NCBI GenBank assembly: GCA_964477275.1 | Contig: CAYZDV010000016.1 | Location: 1 to 24,185, forward strand | Reading direction: 5' to 3' | DNA: 24,185 nt | Origin: CAYZDV01 sp964477275 | GTDB lineage: Bacteria; Acidobacteriota; Aminicenantia; Aminicenantales; Aminicenantaceae | Shown here: piece after piece, positions 14,129 through 21,105 of the stretch | Position numbering within the stretch: the first letter of the stretch is position 1 | Layout of the letters: each line of letters begins with the position of its first letter | Program-made: the position numbers and the translations under genes | Notes under the pieces: model-generated | What the model was told of the DNA's origin: nothing | What the model saw: only the letters and a program-made list of their open reading frames with translations | Database searches by the model: none

Positions 14129-14615
14129 ACACATTCATAACCTCTTGTCTTCTTTTATGGAGGATGAGCTCAGCGCCGAAGAAAAAAAGAGGGTCGAAGC
14201 GCACCTTGAGGAGTGCGCGGATTGCCGGACGCTCCTCGCTTCGCTGAAGGATGCGCGGGAAGCAATGATGAGCTTTCCCGAGCTCGAAGTGAGCGAGAGC
14301 CTTCTCAACCGCCTCTCCGCAATTCCGCACAGGAAGAGACGGTTTCAACTCGAGCTCGATTTCCTGCTCCGCCCCTCATTCCAGCCCATCCTGACGGCAG
14401 CGACCATCATCATGACCCTGGTTTCGTTCTATTTGTTCAATCCCAACAAGGACGAGATCGACAAATCCATCAACCGCCAGTTTCATCTCGGCTACAGCCA
14501 GGTGGAAAAACTCTACTCCAGAGCGGAGTCGTTCACCGCAAGCCTGGGCGAATACACAGACAACGTTCTCGTTTCTCTTAAAAATCTCAATCCCTTCAGA
14601 GAAACCGAGGAATGA
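14118..14615 (+). CDS. Zinc-finger (ZAS) transmembrane anti-sigma factor
   Basis: 165 residues from ATG 14118, which has GGAG at a normal distance. A start at 14100 is possible but lacks a site. The N-terminal ZAS domain shows Cys3/His5, then the typical HLEECADC with His29, Cys33 and Cys36, a pattern that binds zinc and clamps the sigma factor. One transmembrane helix lies near residues 93-113 (PILTAATIIMTLVSFYLF). An ~50-residue extracytoplasmic tail follows. The start overlaps the sigma stop, a standard sign of stoichiometric coupling. The signal may be sensed by the following membrane and solenoid proteins; that is inference. Confidence 0.88.
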   Translation: MNCEHIHNLLSSFMEDELSAEEKKRVEAHLEECADCRTLLASLKDAREAMMSFPELEVSESLLNRLSAIPHRKRRFQLELDFLLRPSFQPILTAATIIMTLVSFYLFNPNKDEIDKSINRQFHLGYSQVEKLYSRAESFTASLGEYTDNVLVSLKNLNPFRETEE

Positions 14616-14641
14616 AAGAATGATAAAAACGGAGGTTCGCA

Positions 14642-15142
14642 ATGGAAGAAAAAGTTGTTGTTAAAAAACCCCCCAAGTCTCCTGCACTGGCAGGGGTTCT
14701 CTCCGGCTTTTTTCCCTTCGGGGTCGGAGCTTTCTACAACAGCCAGCCCGTAAAGGGTCTTATTTACCTGGTCGCTTTCGCGGCGCTGGTCTCTCTCCAG
14801 GACGTGGGAAGTGCCCAGCCTTTTGTGGGGTTGCTTCTGGCCGGATTTTACGTCTATCAGATCATCGATTCCATCCAGAGCGCCAGCCGCATCAACCGCA
14901 GGGCCCTCACCGGAGAAGAAGTGGAAGAGGTTAAGGAAGAGGTGCCCCAGTTCGTCAAAACCGGCTCCATTTTCTGGGGAATCATCCTGATCGCCCTGGG
15001 AGTCGTCCTTCTCCTTGCCAATTTCGAGGTGATTGACTATGGCGCCCTTCTCGACTACTGGCCCGTTGTGCTGGTTGTGGTCGGCGTGAAGCTGGTGGCG
15101 GATTATCTGACCAGGAAAAACAACGGACGTCAGGGAGGATGA
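14642..15142 (+). CDS. Membrane protein, TM2-like N part and LiaI/LiaF-like (DUF5668) C part
   Basis: 166 residues with GGAGG before ATG 14642. The N-terminal half (about 14-75) has SPALAGVLSGFFPFGVGAFYN and QPVKGLIYLVAF, typical of small TM2/DUF-type proteins with a short hairpin of membrane helices. The C-terminal half (about 107-155) has GSIFWGIILIALGVVLLLAN and WPVVLVVVGVKLV, the pair of helices seen at the start of LiaI/LiaF-type envelope stress proteins. A charged linker (EEVEEVKEEV) joins them. It lies 26 bases after the anti-sigma gene and shares its C-terminal motif with the next gene. The family is linked to cell-envelope stress sensing, but its molecular role is not known to me. 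Confidence 0.72.
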   Translation: MEEKVVVKKPPKSPALAGVLSGFFPFGVGAFYNSQPVKGLIYLVAFAALVSLQDVGSAQPFVGLLLAGFYVYQIIDSIQSASRINRRALTGEEVEEVKEEVPQFVKTGSIFWGIILIALGVVLLLANFEVIDYGALLDYWPVVLVVVGVKLVADYLTRKNNGRQGG

Positions 15143-15143
15143 C

Positions 15144-15344
15144 ATGGCAAACCAGAGAAGAAAAGACGCGCTGGCCTGGGGAATCATCCTCATCCTCCTC
15201 GGACTGCTCATCCTGTTCGCGAATATCGGCTACTGGAATTTCTGGGAATTTCTGGCCCGGCTCTGGCCGGTCATTCTCATCATCTGGGGAAGCTGGAAGC
15301 TCTACTTCGGCCTTAAGGAAAGACAGCAGTCCTCCCGGGATTGA
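15144..15344 (+). CDS. Small LiaI/LiaF-like (DUF5668) membrane protein
   Basis: 66 residues consisting of two membrane helices: WGIILILLGLLILFANIGYW, then WEFLARLWPVILIIWGSWKLYFG. The motif closely repeats the C-terminal part of the preceding gene, so the two may derive from one duplication. GGAGG lies just upstream and the start is one base past the previous stop. The basic N terminus (MANQRRKD) suggests it faces the cytoplasm. It is expected to work with the neighbouring DUF4097 protein in an envelope-stress module, as similar domains are fused or adjacent in LiaF-type proteins. Confidence 0.75.
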   Translation: MANQRRKDALAWGIILILLGLLILFANIGYWNFWEFLARLWPVILIIWGSWKLYFGLKERQQSSRD

Positions 15345-15355
15345 GAGAAAGGACA

Positions 15356-16648
15356 ATGAAGGCCAAAGAGATCGTTCTTCTCATCTGCATCATCATTGCC
15401 GGAGTGTTTTTGTATCACGTCCACACCGACAAAATCCATTTCAAGCTAAATGAAGATTTCTTTTTTATCGGAGAAGAATTCGTCTATGAAGAATCCCGGG
15501 AGTTCGATCCACCCTTCCCTCCTGAGTTTCAAATCCTCAATGCCCACGGGGACATCGAAATCCAGGGAAATGACAGGGAGAAAATAACGGTCCTCTTTCG
15601 TAAACAGATCTGGCGCAGGAACAAAAAAGAAGCCGAAGAGCTCTCCGCAGGGCTGCAGATGAGCGTCGAAAAAGACCCGGTCCGGATGGTCATCTCCACC
15701 AACCGGGAGAAGCTCAGGGAAAAAACCTTTAAAACCCACTTTAAGGTGCTGCTTCCGGCCGGGATGGATGTCGCTGTGACGAACTCCTACGGTGCGGTCG
15801 AAGTCTCAAGGACAGGAAAGACCGCTCTCGACAACCGGCACGGCAAAACCATCGCCAGGAACATCAGCGGCCCGCTCGAGTTGAAAAACAGCTATAAAAA
15901 TGTCGAGGTCGAAAATGTCCATTCTGACAGCACGGTCGAAAGCAAGCATTCCACAGTATCCCTGAACGGAGTGGAAGGAAGGGTCCAGATTGTCCACCGC
16001 CACGGAAAAATTCATCTAAAAAATATCGCCCGTGACCTCAGAGTCGAAGCCTCCCATTCGGAAATCTCCGGGCAGGACCTGAAGGGCCGTTCCACCATTG
16101 AAACGTCCTACGAAAAAGTTGTGCTGTTCGACATCGGCCCTGCGGAAATCAGAACCCGTAACGCGGCGGTCGAGGTCAAAGAGGCCAACGGCCCCTTGAA
16201 AATAGAAAACCGATACGGAAAGGTCAGGATTCATAACCTGAGGGGAAATCTTCTGGTTGACGGGAAGCACCTGGAGGTCAAAGGCCAGTCCGTCATCGGA
16301 GAGGAAATCCAGGTCTCAAGCTCCTATCAGCCCATCGAACTGAGGGAATTCTCAGGGAAAACAACCATCTTCCATTCCCACGGCGACATTGTGCTCGCTC
16401 CAGACCCTCTCACTCACCCCATCGAAGTTAACGCGAATTATGCAAGCATCAAGTTCCACTGGCCCAGAGGAAAGGAGTATCCTCTGGAGGCCAGAGTCAA
16501 AAACGGGGACATCCAGTGGCGGCTCCCTGGTGAAATCACGTTCCAGGAAAAAAACCACCTGTCCATCATCAGAGCTTTTCCCGGGAAGGAAGAAATGCCA
16601 TCCATCTTTCTCTCTACCAGCTACCGGACCATCTGGATCGGCGACTGA
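15356..16648 (+). CDS. DUF4097-family beta-solenoid envelope protein
   Basis: 430 residues from ATG 15356, with AAAGG close upstream; an in-frame TTG at 15341 is a weaker start. Residues 4-20 form an N-terminal membrane anchor or uncleaved signal. From about residue 60 the chain is a regular beta-solenoid. Short strands recur with an 18-residue period, each carrying Tyr or His followed by a glycine or small residue and alternating hydrophobics: NSYGAVEV, NRHGKTIA, NSYKNVEV, HRHGKIHL, TSYEKVVL, NRYGKVRI, HSHGDIVL. This matches the DUF4097 adhesin-like repeat family found next to LiaF-type proteins and ECF systems. It probably lies on the periplasmic side as a structural or sensory partner. No catalytic motif is visible. 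Confidence 0.82.
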   Translation: MKAKEIVLLICIIIAGVFLYHVHTDKIHFKLNEDFFFIGEEFVYEESREFDPPFPPEFQILNAHGDIEIQGNDREKITVLFRKQIWRRNKKEAEELSAGLQMSVEKDPVRMVISTNREKLREKTFKTHFKVLLPAGMDVAVTNSYGAVEVSRTGKTALDNRHGKTIARNISGPLELKNSYKNVEVENVHSDSTVESKHSTVSLNGVEGRVQIVHRHGKIHLKNIARDLRVEASHSEISGQDLKGRSTIETSYEKVVLFDIGPAEIRTRNAAVEVKEANGPLKIENRYGKVRIHNLRGNLLVDGKHLEVKGQSVIGEEIQVSSSYQPIELREFSGKTTIFHSHGDIVLAPDPLTHPIEVNANYASIKFHWPRGKEYPLEARVKNGDIQWRLPGEITFQEKNHLSIIRAFPGKEEMPSIFLSTSYRTIWIGD

Positions 16649-16690
16649 TTCACGCGCATTGAATGGCGGGGGGAAAGACGGAAAATACTT

Positions 16691-17587
16691 CTATTTCTTG
16701 GTTTTCCGGTTGAGGATTTTTTCGTTTAAACTGCCGTTGATCTTGATGTTGAAGTAGGAAATCGTGTTGGCCAGGTCTTTTTTGTATTTGGTCACGTAGC
16801 GGACGAAGTTCTGCTCCTTCTTGAACCGCAGCAGGTTTTCAAACTCGGCGACTTCGTCGGTGAGCTCGATCAGAAAGTGATTGACGGTCCTGTACTGTGC
16901 GTTGATCTCTATCAGGTCCTTGCCGTTGAGCTTGCTGAAATCCAGGTAAGGAGGAAGAGACTGGAGGATGAGCAAACTCTCCTCATGCAGCTCATTCACG
17001 GATTCCTTGATTTCCTGGAAATAGGATTTGTATTCCATGGGTTCTTTCAGCTTTTCCTCGGCCTTCTCCAGAAGCGCGTCATACTGCTTTTTGATGGATA
17101 TGATGAGCTCTTTAACGCCCAGGTACTTTCTCCGGAAATGGAAAAGGTCGATAAAGTCCCTGCCGATATAAATTTTGTCTTTATAGTTGGTCAGAAGCTC
17201 GCGGGGCGAATGCGTGTAAAACTTGATCTCGTAGCGCCTCCCGCCTGAATCTCTCTCCCTGAGACGGGCCAGGACCAGGTAGTTGTTCTGTTCGGTAAAG
17301 TAGCTGTTGACCTCCAAGAGGGCGGAATAGACGGCAAGGCTCTGGATGATGTATTCCTTGAGGTAATCGAGGACGTCTTCTTTCCTGCTGATGAGGTCGC
17401 TGATGGTTTCATTCGGAGTCGGGGCCAACACCGAATAGGAAGGAGAGAGAAGATAGAGGACAGGGCCGGTCCCGAGCTCAAGGTAAAGATTTTTAAGAGC
17501 GTTCTGGTGGAGGTCGCTGAGGAGAAACTCCCTCAAGGGAGGGAGGCTCTTCACATCAAGTTTGGCAAGCTCTTCGACTTCGTTCAT
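16691..17587 (-). CDS. Conserved-looking protein of unknown function
   Basis: 298 residues, not recognised. The protein is soluble, with no signal peptide or membrane helix. The first half is mixed alpha/beta with LYLLSPSYSVLAPTPNETIS and RRYEIKFYTHSPRELLTNY. The second half is mostly helical and charged, with coiled-coil-like stretches (about 160-215 and 235-275). The C terminus is basic (KILNRKTKK). It lies 52 bases after the LipM/LplA-family gene on the same strand, so the two may share a transcript. It converges on the DUF4097 gene with 42 bases between stops. Codon use resembles the core genes, so I take it as a real native gene. No function is proposed. Confidence 0.72.
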   Translation of the reverse strand: MNEVEELAKLDVKSLPPLREFLLSDLHQNALKNLYLELGTGPVLYLLSPSYSVLAPTPNETISDLISRKEDVLDYLKEYIIQSLAVYSALLEVNSYFTEQNNYLVLARLRERDSGGRRYEIKFYTHSPRELLTNYKDKIYIGRDFIDLFHFRRKYLGVKELIISIKKQYDALLEKAEEKLKEPMEYKSYFQEIKESVNELHEESLLILQSLPPYLDFSKLNGKDLIEINAQYRTVNHFLIELTDEVAEFENLLRFKKEQNFVRYVTKYKKDLANTISYFNIKINGSLNEKILNRKTKK

Positions 17588-17639
17588 TGTCGGCTGAACC
17601 CTTTTTTCAAAAAAATGCTATCACCACTCTCCGAAAAAA

Positions 17640-18443
17640 TCAACCCTCGGTCCAGTCCCGGCTGGCGTAGCGCTCCTGCTGGATTTTCAATATCGCCTCT
17701 TTCTCAGCAGAACCGAATCTTTTCGGGATCAATGTGACGCCGAAGAATTCAGCCATGCCCTCGCGCAGGCGCTCCACCGCCCAGCGGAAACCGACCTTCC
17801 TTCCCATGGCCTGAGAAAGGGAAGTCATCCGCATCATGTTTTCCGCATTCTTTAAAGACGACACAGCCTCCAGAAGTCTCTCATCTCCTCCCAGCGGGAT
17901 GGACCCGTGCTGGATGAACCTGGAGCCGCTCCTTTTCTGAGCGCTGCCGACGATTTTTCTGCCGTCGATTTCAATCTCGTTTTGCGCGGGAAATGAAAAA
18001 CAGGGCAGATTCCCTTTGGCGTAGGAGGCTGGAGGAGGATCCGCCAGGCCCGGCTTCAACCCCATTTTTTCAAGACCCCGGATCAGCGCGAGGGAGATCA
18101 AACGGTAGGATTCCGCAAGCGATGAAGTGAACGCCACTGCGTCAGAAGAACACAGGGAATACGTCACCTCCCTGTAATGGAGGACGAGCTTTCCTCCCGT
18201 CATTCGTCTCACGATATCGATTCCGTTTCTCCTGCAGTAATCGGCATCCAGAACTCTCGAAATGTTCTGGAAATAACCGAGGGAGGCAGTCGGCCTCTTC
18301 CACCTGTAGAAGCGGAGGCAGGTCTCAGGCCGGTCGGTGAGCCTGCGAAAGAGAAACTCATCGACGGCCATGTTCAGCGAGCCGGGCAGAGGCTCTTCAT
18401 CCACGATGAGACCCCATTTTTTTCCGGCGTTCATCCTCCCCAT
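17640..18443 (-). CDS. Lipoate/octanoate transferase, LipM or LplA family
   Basis: 267 residues with the BPL/LPL catalytic fold. Seen in order: LNMAVDEFLF (23-32), RFYRWKRPTASLGYFQ (44-59), the substrate-loop motif RRMTGGKLVLH (79-89), PCFSFPAQNEIEIDGRKIVG (147-166) and SAQKR..FIQHGSIPL (167-184). Cys148 lies where LipM octanoyltransferases carry their acyl-thioester cysteine, and Lys163 fits the conserved lysine. This suggests transfer of octanoyl from ACP to GcvH or E2 domains rather than ATP-dependent lipoate ligation. GGK replaces the commoner GGR. AAGG lies six bases before ATG 18443; ATG 18434 is an alternative. LplA activity cannot be excluded from sequence. Confidence 0.83.
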   Translation of the reverse strand: MGRMNAGKKWGLIVDEEPLPGSLNMAVDEFLFRRLTDRPETCLRFYRWKRPTASLGYFQNISRVLDADYCRRNGIDIVRRMTGGKLVLHYREVTYSLCSSDAVAFTSSLAESYRLISLALIRGLEKMGLKPGLADPPPASYAKGNLPCFSFPAQNEIEIDGRKIVGSAQKRSGSRFIQHGSIPLGGDERLLEAVSSLKNAENMMRMTSLSQAMGRKVGFRWAVERLREGMAEFFGVTLIPKRFGSAEKEAILKIQQERYASRDWTEG

Positions 18444-18493
18444 CTGAAACCTTCTACCTTATAGATGAGAGCACGCAACAGGACAAAACGAAG

Positions 18494-18565
18494 AGCGGGC
18501 AACGGGATTCGAACCCGCGACTCCGAGCTTGGGAAGCTCGCACTCTACCGCTGAGTTATGCCCGC
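18494..18565 (-). tRNA. tRNA-Gly, anticodon CCC
   Basis: A complete 72-base cloverleaf on the minus strand. The acceptor arms GCGGGCA / TGCCCGC pair fully, with discriminator T (usual for bacterial tRNA-Gly). The D stem is ACTC/GAGT. The anticodon stem is CGAGC/GCTCG with loop TTCCCAA, giving anticodon CCC for GGG codons. The T stem GCGGG/CCCGT has loop TTCGAAT. CCA is not encoded. It is 50 bases upstream of the lipoate-family gene start on the same strand. Confidence 0.96.
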
Positions 18566-18818
18566 TCAAGATATTAATTTCTTGAATCCTGAAAGGCTAT
18601 TCGTTCATTGCTATTCTCTGTGGCTGAGCAGGTCTAATTAACAGACCCTATCATAGTGATTCCTTTCGATTTTTTCAATAATAGATACGTTCCCTCAATT
18701 ACTCTAGCCAAAAATATATCCTGCGAACAACCCAAAAATAGTACAATATAAGCGAAATTTTTCGCTTGTACGAAGAATTATTTCGGACGAAATGTAGTAG
18801 TAAAAGTATATTATATGT
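18566..18818. other. AT-rich intergenic region with dyad symmetry
   Basis: No gene is visible between the tRNA and the abiE promoter. AAGCGAAA (18750-18757) and TTTCGCTT (18760-18767) form an 8-bp dyad around TT, flanked by GTAC on both sides (18741-18744 and 18768-18771). Related CGAA/TTCG words follow up to about 18792. It may be a second AbiEi binding site or a terminator. The tRNA promoter should lie near 18570-18610 on the minus strand, but I could not define it. Confidence 0.45.
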
Positions 18819-18849
18819 GCTATAATTCACTCAAACAATGAATTATAGC
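18819..18849 (+). promoter_or_regulatory. Operator-promoter of the abiE operon
   Basis: GCTATAATTCA (18819-18829) and TGAATTATAGC (18839-18849) form a perfect 11-bp inverted repeat around nine bases, 14 bases before the abiEi ATG. The left arm contains a consensus -10 box, TATAAT (18821-18826), so a protein bound here would block transcription. AbiEi antitoxins are known to bind inverted repeats in their own promoters. The -35 region is weak. Confidence 0.65.
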
Positions 18850-18863
18850 GCTTTAGGTGTACT

Positions 18864-19670
18864 ATGGAAAACATCTCGGGTTTAGGAAAAGAAGAAAGGA
18901 AAAATCTTTCGGCAATATTCCGGGAAACGAAAGGAACTATATCAGTAAGGGATGCTGCTGGCATTTTAAAAATTACTTCACCCAAGGCAGCCAAGATGCT
19001 TTCTCGCTGGGCTAAGAAAGGCTGGCTTTCCCGTGTTCGGCGGGGGCTGTATATACGGATACCTCTTGAGTCATTTACAACTGATATTCCTCTCGAAGAT
19101 CCTTGGATTATTGCCGACCGTCTTTTTTCACCCTGCTATATAGGAGGATGGAGTGCTGCAGAGTATTGGGATTTAACTGAACAGATTTTTCGTACTGTTG
19201 TTGTCCTGACAACGCAAAAGCCAAGAGAGCGTTCTCCGGTTATTAGAGGAACAAGCTTTATGCTTCGGACGATTTCTGAAAAGGCATTTTTTGGAACGAA
19301 GCCGGTTTGGAGGGGACAGATAAAAGTATCCGTCTCAGACCCTTCACGCACAATCCTTGACACGCTTATTGACCCAAAACTTGGTGGCGGGATGCGCCCA
19401 ACCGTAGACATATTCTTGAATTACATGAAATCAGAGAATAAAAACATCGACCTCTTAATTGAATACGCAAAACGCCTGGGTAATGGCGCTGTTTTTAAGC
19501 GCCTCGGATTTTTGCTCGAACGTTTTGCTCCAGACCAGAAAGTGGCTATTAAAATGTGCAAGGTTCAGCTTACAAAAGGAAATGTTAAGCTTGATCCTGC
19601 TCTTCCGGCTGACAGATTGATAACGCGATGGAGGCTGTGGGTGCCGAATAGCTGGCGAGCGGAGGATTGA
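18864..19670 (+). CDS. abiEi: AbiEi-type antitoxin / autorepressor
   Basis: 268 residues. The N-terminal part (about 12-70) is a winged-helix domain with VRDAAGILKITSPKAAKMLS, then WAKKGWLSRVRRGLYIRIPL, the usual AbiEi N terminus. The middle contains WIIADRLFSPCYIGGWSAAEYW and the C-terminal antitoxin domain shows KVSVSDPSRTILDTL, which fits AbiEi_4-like proteins. In type IV abortive-infection systems AbiEi represses its operon and counters the AbiEii nucleotidyltransferase. The downstream gene and the promoter dyad fit this. The region is AT-richer than the metabolic operons, which suggests acquisition. I see no truncation. Confidence 0.88.
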   Translation: MENISGLGKEERKNLSAIFRETKGTISVRDAAGILKITSPKAAKMLSRWAKKGWLSRVRRGLYIRIPLESFTTDIPLEDPWIIADRLFSPCYIGGWSAAEYWDLTEQIFRTVVVLTTQKPRERSPVIRGTSFMLRTISEKAFFGTKPVWRGQIKVSVSDPSRTILDTLIDPKLGGGMRPTVDIFLNYMKSENKNIDLLIEYAKRLGNGAVFKRLGFLLERFAPDQKVAIKMCKVQLTKGNVKLDPALPADRLITRWRLWVPNSWRAED

Positions 19671-19692
19671 TATTATAAACCATCAGGAAATA

Positions 19693-20472
19693 ATGGATTT
19701 CTCGAGGGAGTTTGGCATTGCGCCAAACATTATAGAGAAAGACTATATGCTCGGCTGGTTGTTAGGAGGTATTTCACAACATACTGAACTCAGCAATAAA
19801 TGGATATTCAAAGGCGGCACATGCCTTAAGAAGTGCTATTTTGAAACCTATCGCTTTTCTGAGGATCTAGACTTCACTCTTAAACAACCTGAACATCAAA
19901 ATAAAGATTTCCTGATCAATATATTCAGGGAAATAGCAAACTGGATATACGATGCAGCAGGGATTGAAATCCCGCGCGAAATGATCAGGTTCGATATTAA
20001 TAAAAATCCCGGTGAAAGGATGTATGTTGAGGGAAGGATTTATTATAAAGGACCTTTAGGATTTGGTGGTGCCCCACCCCGTATAAAGTTAGACCTGACA
20101 GCCGAAGAGGTCCTTGTGTTAGACCAAGTCAACCGCGAAGCGCATCATCCTTACTCTGACAAGCCTGAGGGCGGTATACTTATCCAATGCTATTGCTTTG
20201 AAGAGGTTTTTGTTGAAAAGATTAGGGCCTTGGCCGAGCGGTTAAGGCCGCGCGATCTTTATGATGTGATTCATCTCTATCGGCATGACATCACGAGACA
20301 AGACCGTGAACTTATTTTGAGCACCCTCAAGCAGAAGTGTGAATTTAAGGGAATTCCCGTGCCAACCATGAAGATACTTGAAAGCAAACCAGAACGTGCT
20401 GAATTAGTGTCAGAATGGGAAAATATGCTGGGGCATCAGGTGCCTGTGTTACCGCCTTTTGAGCAGTACTGA
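19693..20472 (+). CDS. abiEii: AbiEii nucleotidyltransferase toxin (N-terminal part of a split gene)
   Basis: 259 residues before an in-frame TGA. Motifs: REFGIAPNIIEKDYMLGWLL, then the nucleotidyltransferase core FKGGTCLKKCYFETYRFSED with Lys40 and Asp58/Asp60 (SEDLDFTL), the third carboxylate probably in RIKLDLTAE, and EEVFVEKIRALAERLRPRDLYD in the helical part. AbiEii enzymes use GTP or other NTPs to modify cellular targets and stop growth during phage infection. The ATG at 19693 has AGGA close by. A stronger GGAGG (19661-19665) sits before an in-frame ATT at 19672 with residues that look like the family N terminus, so a rare ATT start is possible. The TGA at 20470-20472 follows PPFEQY, where relatives I recall continue with W; see the next entry. 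Confidence 0.85.
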   Translation: MDFSREFGIAPNIIEKDYMLGWLLGGISQHTELSNKWIFKGGTCLKKCYFETYRFSEDLDFTLKQPEHQNKDFLINIFREIANWIYDAAGIEIPREMIRFDINKNPGERMYVEGRIYYKGPLGFGGAPPRIKLDLTAEEVLVLDQVNREAHHPYSDKPEGGILIQCYCFEEVFVEKIRALAERLRPRDLYDVIHLYRHDITRQDRELILSTLKQKCEFKGIPVPTMKILESKPERAELVSEWENMLGHQVPVLPPFEQY

Positions 20473-21105
20473 CAGGAACTCCCTGAGGTATTTGAATGGC
20501 TATATCGTGCAGTCGAAAAGATTGCTCCAGCAGCTGTGCCAGCTATTGGGCAGGAAATAGATGTGTCATGGCATCCACCTGCCATGGCTCAAGCGTGGCA
20601 CACATCTACGCCAATTGAAATAATTCGTTATGCCGCTTCAACCAGATTGTGTGTAAATTTGGCCTATAACGCAAGCGATCGGCTGATTGAGCCATATTCC
20701 TTACGACGTACTCGCGAGGGCAACCTTCTTCTCTATGCGGTGAAACATAACACAGGAGAGCTCAGGTCATACAGGGTAGATCGGATTCAAAACGCAACCG
20801 TTACACAAATTCCATTTCAACCCAAGTATGCCATTGAATTGGCTGCTACAGGTCCACTTTCTATTCCTCGGAAGGCGATTAAGACTGTCGGAATTAGCAG
20901 AAAAAGACCGCAATGGATTAAATCAACTGTTAGAAGATCGAAAGGTTATAAGCGCGATTATGGTCCTAAATATATATTTGAATGCAGTTATTGCGGCAAG
21001 AGATTTAGCCATAAATTATACGATGCGAAGCTTAACAATCACAAGGACAAACACGGATATCCCTGTCCTGGCCGTATAGGATTTTACGTTGATACGAAAT
21101 ACTAA
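20473..21105 (+). pseudogene. Detached C-terminal WYL-like and zinc-finger part of abiEii
   Basis: This piece continues in the same frame as the AbiEii gene after its TGA, with no other stop for 210 codons. Its first residues, QELPEVFEWLYRAVEK, read as ordinary coding sequence and join naturally to PPFEQY, as if TGG had become TGA. A WYL-like domain follows (IRYAASTRLCVNLAYN, RLIEPYSLRRTREGNLLLYA, SYRVDRIQNA). It ends in a zinc-finger-like tail with FECSYCGKRF, NNHKDKHGYPCPGR. WYL domains bind nucleotides or nucleic acids in defence and regulatory proteins. A GTG at 20536 could restart translation, but no good ribosome site precedes it. I judge it the C-terminal part of a 470-residue AbiEii-WYL protein broken by a nonsense change. 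Confidence 0.72.

Noticed and set aside
18494..18565. The tRNA-Gly gene as an integrase attachment site
   Set aside because: No integrase gene and no repeat of the tRNA 3' end was seen, and the AT-rich DNA lies on the 5' side.
20470..20472. TGA as selenocysteine or as a tryptophan codon
   Set aside because: The position fits tryptophan rather than cysteine, other genes in the window end in TGA and use TGG for tryptophan, and no SECIS-like stem was noticed next to it.
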